Shown here: positions 1-5,385 of the stretch, piece after piece
Layout: every line of letters begins with the position of its first letter
Numbering within the stretch: position 1 is the stretch's first letter
DNA from: Bryobacteraceae bacterium
GTDB lineage: Bacteria; Acidobacteriota; Terriglobia; Bryobacterales; Bryobacteraceae
NCBI GenBank assembly: GCA_025350445.1
Contig: JANXXV010000123.1
Span: 1-5,385 of the forward strand
DNA: 5,385 nt
Direction: 5' to 3'
Program-made: the position numbers and the translations under genes
The notes under the pieces: generated by a model
The model's database searches: none
What the model saw: only the letters and a program-made list of their open reading frames with translations
Told to the model about the DNA's origin: nothing

Positions 1-691
1 CCCGCCGCGCTCCGGCGACCAGGTAGCGGTGATGGAAGACCTGCACAAGAAGTATGGTTCGCGCGTGATCTATGACGGGTTCAGCCTGACGATTCGACGC
101 GGAGAACGTTGGGCCGTGATGGGACGCAACGGCGCGGGCAAAACAACGCTGCTGAAGATGATTGCGGGCGCGAGTGAACCCGATTCCGGCACTGTGCGCC
201 TGGGCGCCAGCCTGAACATGGGCTACTTCGCGCAGCAATCGCTGGACGTACTAAATCCGGACTTGACCATCATCGAACATCTGCAGCAGGACTTCCCCAC
301 CGACGGCATCGGTTCGCTTCGCTCGCTCGCCGGCGCGTTCCAGTTCTCGGGCGACGACGTGGATAAGCGCATCAAATCGCTTTCAGGCGGCGAAAAGTCG
401 CGGCTCGCCATCGCGCGGATGCTCTATAACCCGCCGAACTTCCTGGTGCTGGATGAGCCTACGAACCATCTGGACCTGGCCACGAAAGAGATGCTGGTGG
501 AGGCGCTGAAGGACTTCCAGGGCACCATGATTTTCGTCTCCCACGACCGCGTCTTCCTGCGCGGTTTAGGATCGAGGGTGCTGGAGCTGGGAGGAGAGAG
601 CGGCACCGATCGCACCCCGCGCGTGTATCCCGGGACGTACGTGGAATATGTGCAGGACCTGGGCCACGAAGCGCCTGGCATCTACTCCTAG
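1..691 (+). CDS. ABC-F family ATPase, C-terminal nucleotide-binding domain (5' partial)
   Basis: The reading frame is already open at the left edge (first full codon at base 2, residues PPRSGDQVAV before the GTG at 29), so the start and the first ATPase domain lie outside the window. Counting from that GTG, Walker A is GRNGAGKTT at 32-40, the Q-loop is FAQQ at 67-70, the ABC signature LSGGEK is at 118-123, Walker B FLVLDE runs into DEPTNHLD at 138-149, and the H-switch is SHDR at 171-174. DEPTNHLD together with a proline-rich linker before the domain is typical of ABC-F proteins, which have two ATPase domains and no membrane segments. Characterised members act on the ribosome in translation or antibiotic resistance. 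The protein stops about 45 residues after the H-switch, so it lacks a Uup-type C-terminal coiled coil. The subfamily cannot be assigned because the interdomain linker is missing. The TAG at 689-691 lies 19 bases from the end of the convergent next gene. Confidence 0.93.
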   Translation, partial: PPRSGDQVAVMEDLHKKYGSRVIYDGFSLTIRRGERWAVMGRNGAGKTTLLKMIAGASEPDSGTVRLGASLNMGYFAQQSLDVLNPDLTIIEHLQQDFPTDGIGSLRSLAGAFQFSGDDVDKRIKSLSGGEKSRLAIARMLYNPPNFLVLDEPTNHLDLATKEMLVEALKDFQGTMIFVSHDRVFLRGLGSRVLELGGESGTDRTPRVYPGTYVEYVQDLGHEAPGIYS

Positions 692-710
692 TTTGCCGGC
701 AGAGCGTTCT

Positions 711-1577
711 TTAAGGATGGGCCTTTGAGTGGTACATCTTCTCGCCGGCCGGGATTTCGATCGTCAGGCGATTCCGCGGAGTGGGCAGCGGGCAAGTTGC
801 AAAGGAGGTGAAGGCGCACGGCGGGTTGTAGGCGCGATTGAAGTCGAGCGTGACTTTTCCGTCCTTCGGCAGGGCGGAATACAGGAACCGCGCGGCGGGA
901 TAGGTGGTCTTTCCAGCCGTCTTGTCGCGGAAGACGAAGAAGAGAGAATCGCCTTCGGTTGTGGCCTCCAGGCGGATCTGCTGTCCGGCCTTTTGGAACT
1001 CGGCGTAGCCGGGGCTCATTTCCTCTTCCTTCTCACCCGCCATGGTGTCGAAGACCAGTTTCATCGGCTGAGGATAGGCCACGAACTTCGCTTCGATCTT
1101 CCACTCGGGCTGAACTGGGAACCACTGCAAGCCGGCGAACTCGCGGCGGGTTGCGGCCTCAGGGTCCTTCAGGCGCGCGGCATTCCGGGTGCCTCGATGA
1201 ATGACGAACAGCTTCACATTACCGATTCCGATGATGTCCGGCGCGGCGCCATTCTGATCCGATTGCAGTTCGGCGGAGGTCACCGGCTTGCCGTTAACCG
1301 TGACGGCCGCGCCTGGATTGACCGCGAGGTGCAGCACCCTGTCGGTGTGGATCGTAATAACGGCGGCATTCGCCGGTCCGCGCGGGAGCCTAATGCTGGC
1401 AGTGGGCGAAGTGCCGATACGATTGTAGCCGTCCCTCAGCCAGAACAGTCCGGCCACCGACAACCATCCATCTTCGGCCTTCAACACCGCTTCCCGCTTC
1501 TCGCGCCACTTGGTCACCTCTTCCTGATACCCGGGAGCGGAAGCGAGCAGCAATAGCGCCGAGAGTAAAACGTGCAT
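711..1577 (-). CDS. Exported DUF1684 domain protein
   Basis: This 288-residue protein matches the DUF1684 family, whose function is not established. Visible landmarks are W24 in the N-terminal helix, the block DGWLSVAGLFWLRDG at 36-50, RREFAGLQWFPV in the middle, LFFVFRD at 212-218, RFLYS at 230-234, and the family's strongest signature DFNRAYNPPCAF at 245-256 followed by ATCPLP with C262. Residues 3-15 are hydrophobic (VLLSALLLLASAP) and look like a short secretion signal, although no positively charged residue precedes them, so cleavage or export is uncertain. C254 and C262 could form a disulfide if it is exported. It lies 18 bases downstream of the amidohydrolase on the same strand, probably in one operon. 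The ATG was chosen because the signal-like segment starts there and the only upstream in-frame extension reaches the neighbour's TGA after six codons without a start. No Shine-Dalgarno is visible. The opposite strand is open through this gene but gives an unrecognisable, Arg/Gly-rich translation, so the minus frame is the real one. Confidence 0.9.
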   Translation of the reverse strand: MHVLLSALLLLASAPGYQEEVTKWREKREAVLKAEDGWLSVAGLFWLRDGYNRIGTSPTASIRLPRGPANAAVITIHTDRVLHLAVNPGAAVTVNGKPVTSAELQSDQNGAAPDIIGIGNVKLFVIHRGTRNAARLKDPEAATRREFAGLQWFPVQPEWKIEAKFVAYPQPMKLVFDTMAGEKEEEMSPGYAEFQKAGQQIRLEATTEGDSLFFVFRDKTAGKTTYPAARFLYSALPKDGKVTLDFNRAYNPPCAFTSFATCPLPTPRNRLTIEIPAGEKMYHSKAHP

Positions 1578-1583
1578 ATCTAC

Positions 1584-1589
1584 AGAATA
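1584..1589 (-). promoter_or_regulatory. Possible -10 element (TATTCT) directly before the DUF1684 gene
   Basis: On the minus strand TATTCT ends 6 bases before the ATG at 1577, inside the 18-base gap after the amidohydrolase stop. It fits the TAnnnT pattern of -10 elements that produce leaderless mRNAs. No matching -35 box and no Shine-Dalgarno are seen. Co-transcription with the amidohydrolase is equally possible. Confidence 0.25.
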
Positions 1590-1595
1590 CCGGGT

Positions 1596-2486
1596 TCAAA
1601 AACGGAAGAGCTTCATCGCGTTCGCGCCGCGGATTTTGGCGCGCGCTTCATCCGTTGTGAAGTCGAAGGTGGAACTGAACAGATCGCTGTTTTTGCGGTA
1701 CTGTTCCATATTCATGCCAAGGCCGCCCCAGAGCATACGGTCAGCGCCGAATGCTTGAAACGCCCGCTGGGTTTCGGTCTTGCGGTTCATGTACTCGCCG
1801 GAATACTTCATGTAGACTTGCGGCAGTTCGGATAGGCGCAGAACGTTATCGAACTCGGCGGAGGTTCCCTGCGCTACGCGTCCGAGATGATCGAGAATCA
1901 CCGGCATCCGCGGGAACTGTTCGGCGAGTTTGCGAATCCGCGGCGCGTAGAACGGGATGAAGTGCATTTGAATGCCCAGACCAAGATCATGGGCGGCCTT
2001 CCACGTCTTCGCCATCTCCGGCGAGGCGAGATCGCGGTCGCGAATGGGGCCGGATTTCGTTGGGTAATTATCGGGTTTAGCGGTGGCGTGAATGCGCAGG
2101 GCCACAATGCGGCGGGGCAGTTCTTTGGTCAACTGCTTCATGCGGGCGGCGGTATCCGGAGCGATGGCATCGAACAGGCATGTGCCTTTGAAGAAACCGC
2201 GCGATGGTTCGTGCGCGATGCAGTATTTGAGGTAGCCGTGGTCGTCCTGGTAGGGCTCGGGGTGAACGATAACCACGTGGTCGATTTTGGCCTGGCGCAC
2301 GAAGTCGAGATACGGCGCGAGCGGCTCCGGTTTCGGCCGGTAGGCGGCGTTGGCATGGTACGGGAACGTCTTCCGATCGTCCGAGAACAGGTGGACGTGG
2401 GTGTCAACAAGAACAGGCTGTTCGGCCCGTAGTTGCAGTGCTCCGAGAAGCCCCAGAGACAGTTCGCGGCGGGTCCACTTTTCCAT
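1596..2486 (-). CDS. Tat-exported amidohydrolase-2 family protein with altered active site
   Basis: This 296-residue protein has a TIM-barrel amidohydrolase pattern (PF04909/COG3618-like, the group that contains 2-pyrone-4,6-dicarboxylate lactonase and sugar lactonases). Strand 1 carries DTHVHLF at 28-34 with metal-type H30 and H32. Later barrel landmarks are RIHA at 131-134, MHF at 174-176 and VILDHLGR at 196-203. The N-terminus WTRRELSLGLLGAL (4-17) is a twin-arginine signal, so the protein probably folds in the cytoplasm and is exported by Tat. The block near the last strand normally reads WGSD or WGTD, with an Asp that acts in metal binding or catalysis; here it reads MLWGGLGMN at 251-259, so that Asp is absent. 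The substrate is unknown. Because rhaB is divergent, a sugar-lactone substrate can be suggested but not shown. The ATG at 2486 gives the complete Tat signal. The DUF1684 gene follows after 18 bases. No Shine-Dalgarno precedes the start. Confidence 0.88.
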   Translation of the reverse strand: MEKWTRRELSLGLLGALQLRAEQPVLVDTHVHLFSDDRKTFPYHANAAYRPKPEPLAPYLDFVRQAKIDHVVIVHPEPYQDDHGYLKYCIAHEPSRGFFKGTCLFDAIAPDTAARMKQLTKELPRRIVALRIHATAKPDNYPTKSGPIRDRDLASPEMAKTWKAAHDLGLGIQMHFIPFYAPRIRKLAEQFPRMPVILDHLGRVAQGTSAEFDNVLRLSELPQVYMKYSGEYMNRKTETQRAFQAFGADRMLWGGLGMNMEQYRKNSDLFSSTFDFTTDEARAKIRGANAMKLFRF

Positions 2487-2493
2487 GGGAACG

Positions 2494-2499
2494 AGTGTA
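2494..2499 (-). promoter_or_regulatory. Possible -10 element (TACACT) before the amidohydrolase gene
   Basis: On the minus strand TACACT ends 7 bases before the ATG at 2486, which would place transcription start at or next to the start codon. A competing -10, TATAAC (2504-2509, minus strand), would leave a leader of about 10 bases. Neither has a convincing -35 box. The site lies in the 33-base divergent spacer shared with rhaB. Confidence 0.3.
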
Positions 2500-2505
2500 T
2501 CGCGT

Positions 2506-2511
2506 TATACT
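2506..2511 (+). promoter_or_regulatory. Probable -10 element (TATACT) directly before rhaB
   Basis: TATACT differs from the TATAAT consensus at one base and ends 8 bases before the GTG at 2520. Transcription would therefore begin at about the first base of the start codon, giving a leaderless mRNA. No -35 box is seen at the usual distance, where the neighbouring amidohydrolase start codon lies. The element overlaps the minus-strand TATAAC at 2504-2509, so the two directions could compete for polymerase. Confidence 0.4.
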
Positions 2512-2519
2512 CACTGCTC

Positions 2520-3941
2520 GTGAGTCCAAAACGATTTCTGGCCTGCGATCTGGGAGCCGAGAGCGGCCGGGTGATGCTTGGCGCCATCGCCGACGATGCG
2601 CTGGTGTTGGAAGAACTGCACCGGTTTCCGAATGAGCCCGTATTGTTGCCGACCGGCCTGTACTGGGACATGCTGCGGCTGTTCCATGAGATTCTGCAAG
2701 GGCTGCGGGTGGCGGGGCGCGTGCGCAGGTTGCCGGTGGACGGCATCGGCATCGATACCTGGGGTGTCGATTTCGGACTGCTTGGCGCCGATGGCGCGTT
2801 GGTGGACAATCCACGGCATTACCGCGATTCGCGCAACAACGGGATGATGGAGAAGACGTTCGCGATGGTGCCGCGCGCGCGGATCTTCGCTGAGACGGGC
2901 GTGCAGTTCATGCAGATCAACTCGCTGTATCAACTACACGCCATGGCTTTGGCGAAGAGCGGAACGCTGGAGCGGGCCGCGACTCTGCTGTTCATTCCCG
3001 ATCTGCTGAACTACTGGCTGACAGGGGAAAAGAAGGCCGAGGTCACCATCGCCAGCACATCGCAGTTTTACGATCCGGCGAAGAAGACATGGGCTGCGGG
3101 CATTTTGAAGGAACTACTCATTCCTACCGGGATGCTGCCGGAGCTTGTGCAGCCGGGAATGGAGTTTGGTCCGCTGCTGGATGCCGTGGGAGACTACACG
3201 GGGTTGGGGCCGGTGACTGTCTACGCATCAGCGGGTCACGATACGGCAGCGGCGGTGGCAGCGGTTCCCGCCGAGGATGCGGACTTCTGCTACATCAGTT
3301 CGGGGACCTGGTCGTTGATGGGCATGGAACTTGCCGCGCCGTTGATCAACGATCAGACACTGGCGCTGAACTTTACCAACGAAGCGGGAGTTGCCGGGAC
3401 TACGCGGTTGCTGAAGAACATCGCAGGGCTGTGGTTGTTGCAGGAGTGCCGTAGGGACTGGGCGCTTGCAGGCCATGAGTATTCGTATGAGGAATTGACG
3501 CAGGCCGCGGCGGCGGGGGCTCCGTACCCGGGCTATATTCATCCCGATGCGTTTTTGGAGCCGGGGCATATGCCGGCGAAGATTGCCGCTTACTGTGAAT
3601 CGACCGGGCAGCCGGTGCCCGTCAGTCATGGCGCGATGGCGCGGGCGATTCTGGAAGGGCTGGCGCGGCGGTATCGGGAAGTGCTGGAGAATCTGGAGTC
3701 GCTGACTGGACGGCGGTTGCAGGTGATCCACATCGTTGGCGGCGGATCGCGGAACAGGTTGCTGAATCAACTGGTGGCGAATGCCACCGGGCGGACAGTG
3801 CTGGCCGGACCGGCGGAGGCTACGGCGATTGGGAATGTGTTGGTGCAGGCTATGGGAGCCGGGGTGATTGCGGATTTGGGGGCGGCCCGGCGGCTGGTGG
3901 CGCGGTCGTTTCCGGTGGATCGGTTCGAGCCTGCCGGGTAG
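2520..3941 (+). CDS. rhaB: Rhamnulokinase (L-rhamnulose kinase)
   Basis: RhaB transfers the ATP gamma-phosphate to L-rhamnulose, giving L-rhamnulose 1-phosphate, the middle step of the phosphorylating rhamnose pathway in the cytoplasm. The 473 residues (E. coli RhaB has 489) show the FGGY-kinase layout. DLGAESGR at 10-17 is the first phosphate loop, and GIDTWGVDFG at 77-86 is the sugar-binding segment characteristic of rhamnulokinase. HYRDSR at 100-105, INSLYQLHA at 133-141 and IPDLLNYWLTG at 159-169 follow. GHDTA at 239-243 supplies the expected catalytic base D241. SSGTWSLMG (260-268), NEAGVAGTTRLLKNIAGLWL (287-306), VGGGSRN (406-412) and AGPAEATAIGN (429-439) form the ATP-binding domain. 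GTG at 2520 was chosen because the conserved N-terminus begins nine residues later. The only in-frame ATG upstream, at 2433, would add 29 unconserved residues and overlap the divergent gene. No Shine-Dalgarno is present. No rhaA or rhaD lies in the window, so the rest of the pathway must be elsewhere. Confidence 0.96.
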   Translation: MSPKRFLACDLGAESGRVMLGAIADDALVLEELHRFPNEPVLLPTGLYWDMLRLFHEILQGLRVAGRVRRLPVDGIGIDTWGVDFGLLGADGALVDNPRHYRDSRNNGMMEKTFAMVPRARIFAETGVQFMQINSLYQLHAMALAKSGTLERAATLLFIPDLLNYWLTGEKKAEVTIASTSQFYDPAKKTWAAGILKELLIPTGMLPELVQPGMEFGPLLDAVGDYTGLGPVTVYASAGHDTAAAVAAVPAEDADFCYISSGTWSLMGMELAAPLINDQTLALNFTNEAGVAGTTRLLKNIAGLWLLQECRRDWALAGHEYSYEELTQAAAAGAPYPGYIHPDAFLEPGHMPAKIAAYCESTGQPVPVSHGAMARAILEGLARRYREVLENLESLTGRRLQVIHIVGGGSRNRLLNQLVANATGRTVLAGPAEATAIGNVLVQAMGAGVIADLGAARRLVARSFPVDRFEPAG

Positions 3942-3977
3942 GCGGGCCAGTGTGCCCGCCGCGGACGGGGCGTCCGC
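3941..3977. repeat. Two adjacent perfect GC-rich hairpins (REP-like)
   Basis: Arms GGCGGGC (3941-3947) and GCCCGCC (3954-3960) pair perfectly around a 6-base loop. Immediately after, GCGGACG (3961-3967) pairs with CGTCCGC (3971-3977) around GGG. The first stem starts on the last base of the rhaB stop codon. No T-run follows (the next bases are CCCACCTCGG), so it is not a standard intrinsic terminator. The paired-hairpin form resembles dispersed REP-type extragenic elements. It could still protect the rhaB mRNA 3' end or attenuate read-through. Confidence 0.6.
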
Positions 3978-3986
3978 CCCACCTCG

Positions 3987-4047
3987 GGCATCTGGGTACT
4001 TGGGTAATTTGGATTCCTTCGAGCTTCCCGGCATCTTGGTAATTGAG
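3987..4047 (+). repeat. Imperfect 18-base direct repeat in the rhaB-secA spacer
   Basis: Copies at 3987-4004 and 4030-4047 match at 15 of 18 positions, beginning GGCATCT, with start-to-start spacing of 43 bases. Inside and just after the first copy is an 8-base tandem, GGGTACTT then GGGTAATT (3994-4009). Short TTGG-containing words continue to about 4080, suggesting a decayed short-period repeat tract. No coding potential is evident here: the frame of the downstream gene has a TGA at 4044. Confidence 0.5.
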
Positions 4048-4070
4048 GCACTTGTTGGCCCTGGCGCCTT

Positions 4071-4076
4071 GGAGAG
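4071..4076 (+). promoter_or_regulatory. Shine-Dalgarno (GGAGAG) that fixes the SecA-like start
   Basis: GGAGAG sits 9 bases before the GTG at 4086. The in-frame TTG at 4077 is too close to use it, and an in-frame TGA at 4044-4046 bars any longer N-terminus beyond a few codons. This is the only gene start in the window with a recognisable Shine-Dalgarno. Confidence 0.55.
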
Positions 4077-4085
4077 TTGGGAACG

Positions 4086-5385
4086 GTGGCGGATTTGGAA
4101 AAGATTAACCGGCGGCGCGCGGAATTGCTTGGCTGCGCGGATGATGATTTGAAGGTCTTCGACAGGACCTCGCTGGTGGATACGTTCGCGGTGTGCTGTG
4201 AAGTTGCCCGGCGAGTGCTGGGGCTGCGGCCGTTCGACGTGCAGATTCTTGGCGGGCTTGCGCTTTGCCTCGGTCGCATCGCCGAGATGCAGACGGGCGA
4301 GGGCAAGACGCTGGCGGCCGTACCCGCGGTGGCGTTTCTCGCCAGACTCGGCAAGGGTGTTCACGTTCTTACGGTGAACGACTATCTGGCTCGCCGCGAT
4401 GCCGAGTGGATGGGCGGCATTTATCGCTTTCTGGGGCTGAGCGTGGGGTACATTTCCCAGGACATGAGCATTGCGGAGCGACAGCAGGCCTACGGGTGCG
4501 ACATCACGTATGCTACCGCGAACGAGGTTGGCTTCGACCTTCTCCGCGACTGCCTTTGTGTGCGGCCGGAAGATCTGGTGCAACGGCCGTTTCACTGCAC
4601 CGTGATCGACGAGGCGGACTCCATTTTGATTGATGAGGCCCGCATCCCGCTGGTGATTGCCGGCGGCCGCAGCGAGATTGAACCGGCCGCTTTGCGTGCG
4701 GATCGGGTTGCTAGAGGATTCCGGCGCCATCACGATTTCCGGGTGGATGAGTACGGACGGAATGTCCAGTTGACCGATGCCGGCATTCGGAAAGCCGAGG
4801 TTGCACTGGGGTGCTCGAACCTGTTCGAGATTGAGAATCTGCCATTGCTTACCGCGGTGCAGGATGCGCTTCATGCACATGTGTTCTTGCGGCGGGATGT
4901 CGATTATCTGGTTCGCGAGAGCGGTATTGAACTGGTGGATGAGTTCAAGGGGCGCATCGCTCAGGACCGACGTTGGCCGGCTGGGTTGCAGACTGCGCTG
5001 GAGGCGAAGGAGGGCGTCGCACTGAAGAGGCAGGGCGCCATTCTTGGATCGATCACGCTGCAGAATCTGATCGGGCTGTATCCGTTCCGGTGCGGAATGA
5101 CCGGGACTGCGGCAACCCAGGCGGAAGAGTTCCACGACGTTTACGGCATGCGCGTGGAGGTGATTCCTACCAACAAGCCGATGATCCGCGTGGACTATCC
5201 CGACGTGCTGTTTCCGTCCAAGGCCGCGAAGGAACGGGCGGTGCTGCGGGAGATCATGGATGTCCATGTAACTGGCCGGCCGATTCTGGTGGGCACCGCG
5301 AGCGTGGAAGAATCGGAGCGCCTGAGTTCGCGGCTGCCTATTCCGCACGAGACTTTGAATGCCCGCAACGATGCGCGGGAAGCGG
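4086..5385 (+). CDS. SecA-family protein translocase ATPase, short N-terminus (3' partial)
   Basis: The frame from GTG 4086 stays open for 433 codons and is cut by the right edge. SecA drives unfolded preproteins through the SecYEG channel using ATP. The Q-motif region is PFDVQILGG (49-57, Q53). Walker A is MQTGEGKT (68-75), Walker B is VIDEAD (173-178) followed by DEARIPLVI, and motif III is MTGTA (338-342). The preprotein cross-linking region lies between Walker B and motif III and includes VDEFKGR (284-290) and ALEAKEG (304-310). PILVGTASVEESE (399-411) opens the second motor domain. Walker A is at 102-109 in E. coli SecA, so about 34 N-terminal residues are missing. Invariant-looking blocks are altered: TNNE reads TANE (144-147), YLRDN reads LLRDC (152-156) and the DExTGR block reads DEFKGR. 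Ten cysteines occur in 433 residues. These changes suggest an accessory SecA paralogue rather than the housekeeping copy. The helical scaffold, finger and any zinc tail are beyond the edge, so total length is unknown. Confidence 0.92.
   Translation, partial: MADLEKINRRRAELLGCADDDLKVFDRTSLVDTFAVCCEVARRVLGLRPFDVQILGGLALCLGRIAEMQTGEGKTLAAVPAVAFLARLGKGVHVLTVNDYLARRDAEWMGGIYRFLGLSVGYISQDMSIAERQQAYGCDITYATANEVGFDLLRDCLCVRPEDLVQRPFHCTVIDEADSILIDEARIPLVIAGGRSEIEPAALRADRVARGFRRHHDFRVDEYGRNVQLTDAGIRKAEVALGCSNLFEIENLPLLTAVQDALHAHVFLRRDVDYLVRESGIELVDEFKGRIAQDRRWPAGLQTALEAKEGVALKRQGAILGSITLQNLIGLYPFRCGMTGTAATQAEEFHDVYGMRVEVIPTNKPMIRVDYPDVLFPSKAAKERAVLREIMDVHVTGRPILVGTASVEESERLSSRLPIPHETLNARNDAREA

Noticed and set aside
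692..710. Bidirectional terminator between the convergent ABC-F and DUF1684 genes
   Set aside because: The 19-base gap has no convincing stem with flanking A/T tracts.
729..1556. A 275-codon plus-strand open frame across the DUF1684 gene
   Set aside because: The minus strand gives clear DUF1684 signatures (DFNRAYNPPC and others); the plus translation shows no family pattern and is low-complexity Gly/Arg-rich.
2433..2519. An upstream ATG start for rhaB adding 29 residues
   Set aside because: It would overlap the start of the divergent amidohydrolase, the added residues show no family similarity, and the conserved RhaB N-terminus fits a start at GTG 2520.
3941..3985. Rho-independent terminator of rhaB
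   Set aside because: The hairpins are perfect but no T-rich run follows either stem, so a standard intrinsic terminator is not supported.
3868..4152. A small 94-codon plus-strand gene across the rhaB end and the spacer
   Set aside because: It overlaps both rhaB and the SecA-like gene in another frame, is Trp/Arg/Gly-rich, and has no start signal or family pattern.
3228..5348. A 706-codon open frame on the minus strand, antisense to rhaB and the SecA-like gene
   Set aside because: Both plus-strand genes have unmistakable family motifs. The antisense translation is rich in Arg, Pro, His and Gln with no recognisable domain, as expected from the mirror of GC-rich codon use.
1..5385. tRNA, CRISPR array, transposase or prophage genes
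   Set aside because: No cloverleaf, regularly spaced identical repeats, or transposase/integrase motifs were seen on either strand.

Overview
The window is GC-rich (by eye roughly 60 percent or more G+C) and densely coding, with five protein genes, two of them cut by the window edges. Gene style suggests a soil-type Acidobacteriota, perhaps a Bryobacterales/Solibacter relative. The pointers are an exported DUF1684 protein, a Tat-exported amidohydrolase, a standalone rhamnulokinase, GTG starts and GC-rich paired hairpins between genes. No rRNA or marker gene is present, so this placement is inference, not a demonstrated identity.

Layout. Bases 1-691 (+) hold the C-terminal ATPase half of an ABC-F protein, open at the left edge. 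Nineteen bases later, and convergent with it, two minus-strand genes lie in tandem. Read from upstream, these are a Tat-signal amidohydrolase (2486 to 1596) and a DUF1684 protein (1577 to 711), 18 bases apart and in the same reading frame. A 33-base divergent spacer (2487-2519) separates the amidohydrolase from rhaB (2520-3941, +), a well-conserved rhamnulokinase starting at GTG. The intergenic stretch 3942-4085 holds two back-to-back perfect hairpins and an imperfect direct repeat. From 4086 (+) to the right edge runs a SecA-family motor ATPase with a short N-terminus. It is preceded by a purine-rich Shine-Dalgarno sequence and is cut after 433 residues.

How the genes may fit together. RhaB phosphorylates L-rhamnulose. 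The amidohydrolase belongs to the broad group that includes sugar-lactone and pyrone lactonases, so a link to deoxysugar use is possible but unproven, and its usual late catalytic Asp is missing. The ABC-F protein (ribosome-associated) and the SecA-like protein (export) look unrelated to rhamnose use.

Most worth following: (a) the SecA-like protein, which has all visible ATPase motifs but a shortened N-terminus, altered conserved blocks and many cysteines, and so looks like an accessory paralogue whose partners would lie just right of the window; (b) a shared promoter-like TAnnnT hexamer 6-8 bases before the start codons of all three middle genes, none of which has a Shine-Dalgarno sequence, suggesting leaderless mRNAs; (c) the amidohydrolase with an altered metal/catalytic site.
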